Notes under the pieces: generated by a model
What the model was told of the DNA's origin: nothing
Database searches by the model: none
Seen by the model: the letters and a program-made list of their open reading frames with translations, nothing else
Assembly (NCBI RefSeq): GCF_030815405.1
Contig: NZ_JAUSWX010000001.1
Coordinates: forward strand, 1,054,001 to 1,118,000
Direction of reading: 5' to 3'
DNA length: 64,000 nucleotides
Source of the DNA: Agromyces albus
GTDB taxonomy: Bacteria; Actinomycetota; Actinomycetes; Actinomycetales; Microbacteriaceae
Shown: in pieces, positions 59,832 through 64,000 of the stretch
Numbering within the stretch: the stretch's first letter is position 1
Layout of the letters: every line of letters starts with the position of its first letter
Made by a program: the position numbers and the translations under genes

Positions 59832-61469
59832 ATGGCAGAACTCACCATCAGCCCCGACGAGATCCGTTCGGCTCTCTCGGAGTTCGTCTCGTCGTACGAG
59901 CCGGGCCAGGCGCAGAAGACCGAGGTCGGACACGTCACCGACGCCGGTGACGGCATCGCGCACGTCGAGGGCCTGCCCTCGGTCATGGCGAACGAGCTCG
60001 TACGCTTCGCCGACGGCACGCTCGGCCTCGCGCTGAACCTCGACGAAGACGAGATCGGCGTCGTCGTGCTCGGCGAGTTCACCGGCATCGAAGAGGGCAT
60101 GGAGGTGACCCGCACGGGCGAGGTCCTCTCGGTTCCCGTCGGTGAGGGCTACCTCGGCCGCGTCGTCGACCCGCTCGGCAACCCGATCGACGGACTCGGC
60201 GACATCGCGACCGACGGCCGCCGTGCGCTCGAGCTCCAGGCTCCGGGCGTCATGCAGCGCAAGTCGGTGCACGAGCCGCTGCAGACCGGCATCAAGGCGA
60301 TCGACGCGATGATCCCCGTCGGCCGCGGCCAGCGCCAGCTCATCATCGGCGACCGCCAGACCGGCAAGACGGCCATCGCGATCGACACGATCATCAACCA
60401 GAAGGCCAACTGGCAGTCCGGCGACCCGTCGAAGCAGGTTCGCTGCATCTACGTCGCGATCGGCCAGAAGGGCTCGACGATCGCGGGCGTGAAGGGCGCG
60501 CTCGAAGACGCCGGAGCCATGGAGTACACGACGATCGTCGCGGCCCCCGCTTCCGACCCGGCCGGCTTCAAGTACCTCGCGCCGTACACGGGCTCGGCCA
60601 TCGGCCAGCACTGGATGTACGACTCGAAGCACGTGCTGATCATCTTCGACGACCTGTCGAAGCAGGCCGAGGCCTACCGTGCCGTGTCGCTCCTCCTGCG
60701 TCGCCCGCCCGGACGCGAAGCCTACCCGGGCGACGTCTTCTACCTGCACTCGCGACTGCTCGAGCGTTGCGCGAAGCTCTCCGACGAGCTCGGCGCCGGC
60801 TCGATGACCGGCCTGCCGATCATCGAGACCAAGGCCAACGACGTGTCGGCGTACATCCCGACCAACGTGATCTCGATCACCGACGGCCAGATCTTCCTGC
60901 AGTCCGACCTCTTCAACTCGAACCAGCGCCCCGCGGTCGACGTCGGCATCTCGGTGTCGCGAGTCGGCGGCGACGCGCAGGTCAAGTCGATCAAGAAGGT
61001 CTCGGGCACGCTGAAGCTCGAGCTCGCGCAGTACCGCTCGCTCGAGGCGTTCGCGATGTTCGCGAGCGACCTCGACGCCGCGAGCCGTCGCCAGCTCGCC
61101 CGCGGCGCGCGCCTCACCGAGCTGCTCAAGCAGCCGCAGTACTCGCCGTACCCCGTCGAGGAGCAGGTCGTCTCGATCTGGGCCGGCACGAACGGCAAGC
61201 TCGACGAGGTGCCGGTCGAAGACATCCTCCGCTTCGAGCGCGAGCTGCTCGACTACCTCGGCCGCAACACCGAGGTGCTCTCGACGCTGCGCGACACGAA
61301 CGTGCTGAGCGACGAGACCGCCGCGACGCTCGAGGCGGAGATCGACAAGTTCAAGCTCGAGTTCCAGACGGGTGAGGGCAAACCCCTCGCCTCCGTCGGG
61401 TCGGAGCAGTTCGAAGCGATCGCTGAAGAAGAGGTCGTCCAGGAGAAGATCGTGAAGGGCCGCCGCTAG
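59832..61469 (+). CDS. atpA: F0F1 ATP synthase subunit alpha
   Basis: A 545-residue subunit with the P-loop [31 protein letters not shown] and the arginine finger region [13 protein letters not shown]-terminal extension of about 35 residues beyond the E. coli length is typical of actinobacteria. ATG with AAAGGGAAAG upstream. Confidence 0.97.
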   Translation: MAELTISPDEIRSALSEFVSSYEPGQAQKTEVGHVTDAGDGIAHVEGLPSVMANELVRFADGTLGLALNLDEDEIGVVVLGEFTGIEEGMEVTRTGEVLSVPVGEGYLGRVVDPLGNPIDGLGDIATDGRRALELQAPGVMQRKSVHEPLQTGIKAIDAMIPVGRGQRQLIIGDRQTGKTAIAIDTIINQKANWQSGDPSKQVRCIYVAIGQKGSTIAGVKGALEDAGAMEYTTIVAAPASDPAGFKYLAPYTGSAIGQHWMYDSKHVLIIFDDLSKQAEAYRAVSLLLRRPPGREAYPGDVFYLHSRLLERCAKLSDELGAGSMTGLPIIETKANDVSAYIPTNVISITDGQIFLQSDLFNSNQRPAVDVGISVSRVGGDAQVKSIKKVSGTLKLELAQYRSLEAFAMFASDLDAASRRQLARGARLTELLKQPQYSPYPVEEQVVSIWAGTNGKLDEVPVEDILRFERELLDYLGRNTEVLSTLRDTNVLSDETAATLEAEIDKFKLEFQTGEGKPLASVGSEQFEAIAEEEVVQEKIVKGRR

Positions 61470-61561
61470 TCGGATGCCTCGTTCCCTGGGGTTCTCGGGA
61501 ACGAACCCCTCGGGGTCGACTCGAGAACCGCAGGTACCGGAACACAGGACACAGGAGAAAC

Positions 61562-63950
<2,389 letters not shown>

Positions 63951-63952
63951 GC

Positions 63953-64000
63953 ATGGCCGCCCTCAACGTGAGTGTCGTCTCGGCCGACCAGGAAGTCTGG
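63953..64000 (+). CDS. atpC: F0F1 ATP synthase subunit epsilon, N-terminal start
   Basis: Only the first 16 codons lie in the window (MAALNVSVVSADQEVW), which is the usual beginning of the epsilon subunit. ATG 2 bases after the atpD stop. Assignment rests on position plus this short match. Confidence 0.85.
   Translation, partial: MAALNVSVVSADQEVW

Overview
This is a chromosomal segment of a high-GC actinobacterium, most likely a member of the Microbacteriaceae close to Agromyces. Three things suggest this. The backbone argS-lysA-hom-thrC-thrB-rho-prfA-prmC-tsaC-wecA-atp is the conserved actinobacterial order. Third codon positions are almost always G or C. The heptamer GGATGCC and its complement GGCATCC recur in genes and in terminator stems. 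No phage, insertion sequence or CRISPR array is visible. No gene-free stretch exceeds about 300 bases once leaders and the tRNA are counted.

Layout. 1-4.5 kb: tandem CNNM/hemolysin-family membrane proteins, a VOC protein with a VOC gene remnant upstream, a HAD hydrolase overlapping an Old Yellow Enzyme gene, and nnrD. 4.5-7.1 kb: a polar amino acid ABC importer. 7.2-10.2 kb: a GT87 membrane glycosyltransferase, a thiamine-binding protein and an MFS exporter. 10.2-13.3 kb: a NarL-type response regulator, a histidine kinase and a membrane protein between them that resembles a kinase without catalytic motifs. 13.4-16.1 kb: metX and metY (methionine by direct sulfhydrylation). 16.2-22.4 kb: an acyltransferase, an SDR, a phosphoribosyltransferase, an S51 peptidase homologue, ung, a GNAT acetyltransferase and an amidase. 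22.4-27.5 kb: an iron-siderophore locus (ATPase, lipoprotein, double-length permease, siderophore-interacting reductase) with two IdeR/DtxR-type boxes. 27.5-31.3 kb: an HExxH mini-protein overlapping a flavin disulfide reductase, an arginase-family protein and an NAD-dependent epimerase. 31.4-35.7 kb: PspA, a TPM-domain protein, a probable anti-sigma protein and an ECF sigma factor, likely an envelope-stress cluster. 35.9-37.9 kb: tRNA-Arg(CCG), a ROK regulator and a lipoprotein.

37.9-49.0 kb: argS, an LmeA-like protein, lysA, hom, thrC, thrB, rho and prfA. Then cysE-cysK on the opposite strand split prfA from prmC, and a TetR regulator with a two-gene ABC exporter splits prmC from tsaC. 54.5-64 kb: tsaC, wecA, an AtpI-like protein and the ATP synthase operon atpBEFHAGDC, cut off in atpC.

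Many starts lack a Shine-Dalgarno site and instead sit 6 or 7 bases after a TANNNT-like hexamer, which indicates frequent leaderless transcription. Two genes (the Old Yellow Enzyme and wecA) show an apparent single-base insertion in a homopolymer. These may be sequencing errors or real lesions. The best candidates for under-described biology are the kinase-like tripartite signalling locus, the mini-metalloprotease fused by overlap to a disulfide reductase, the PspA/TPM/sigma cluster, the structured lysA and rho leaders, and a TetR operator exactly filling a promoter spacer.
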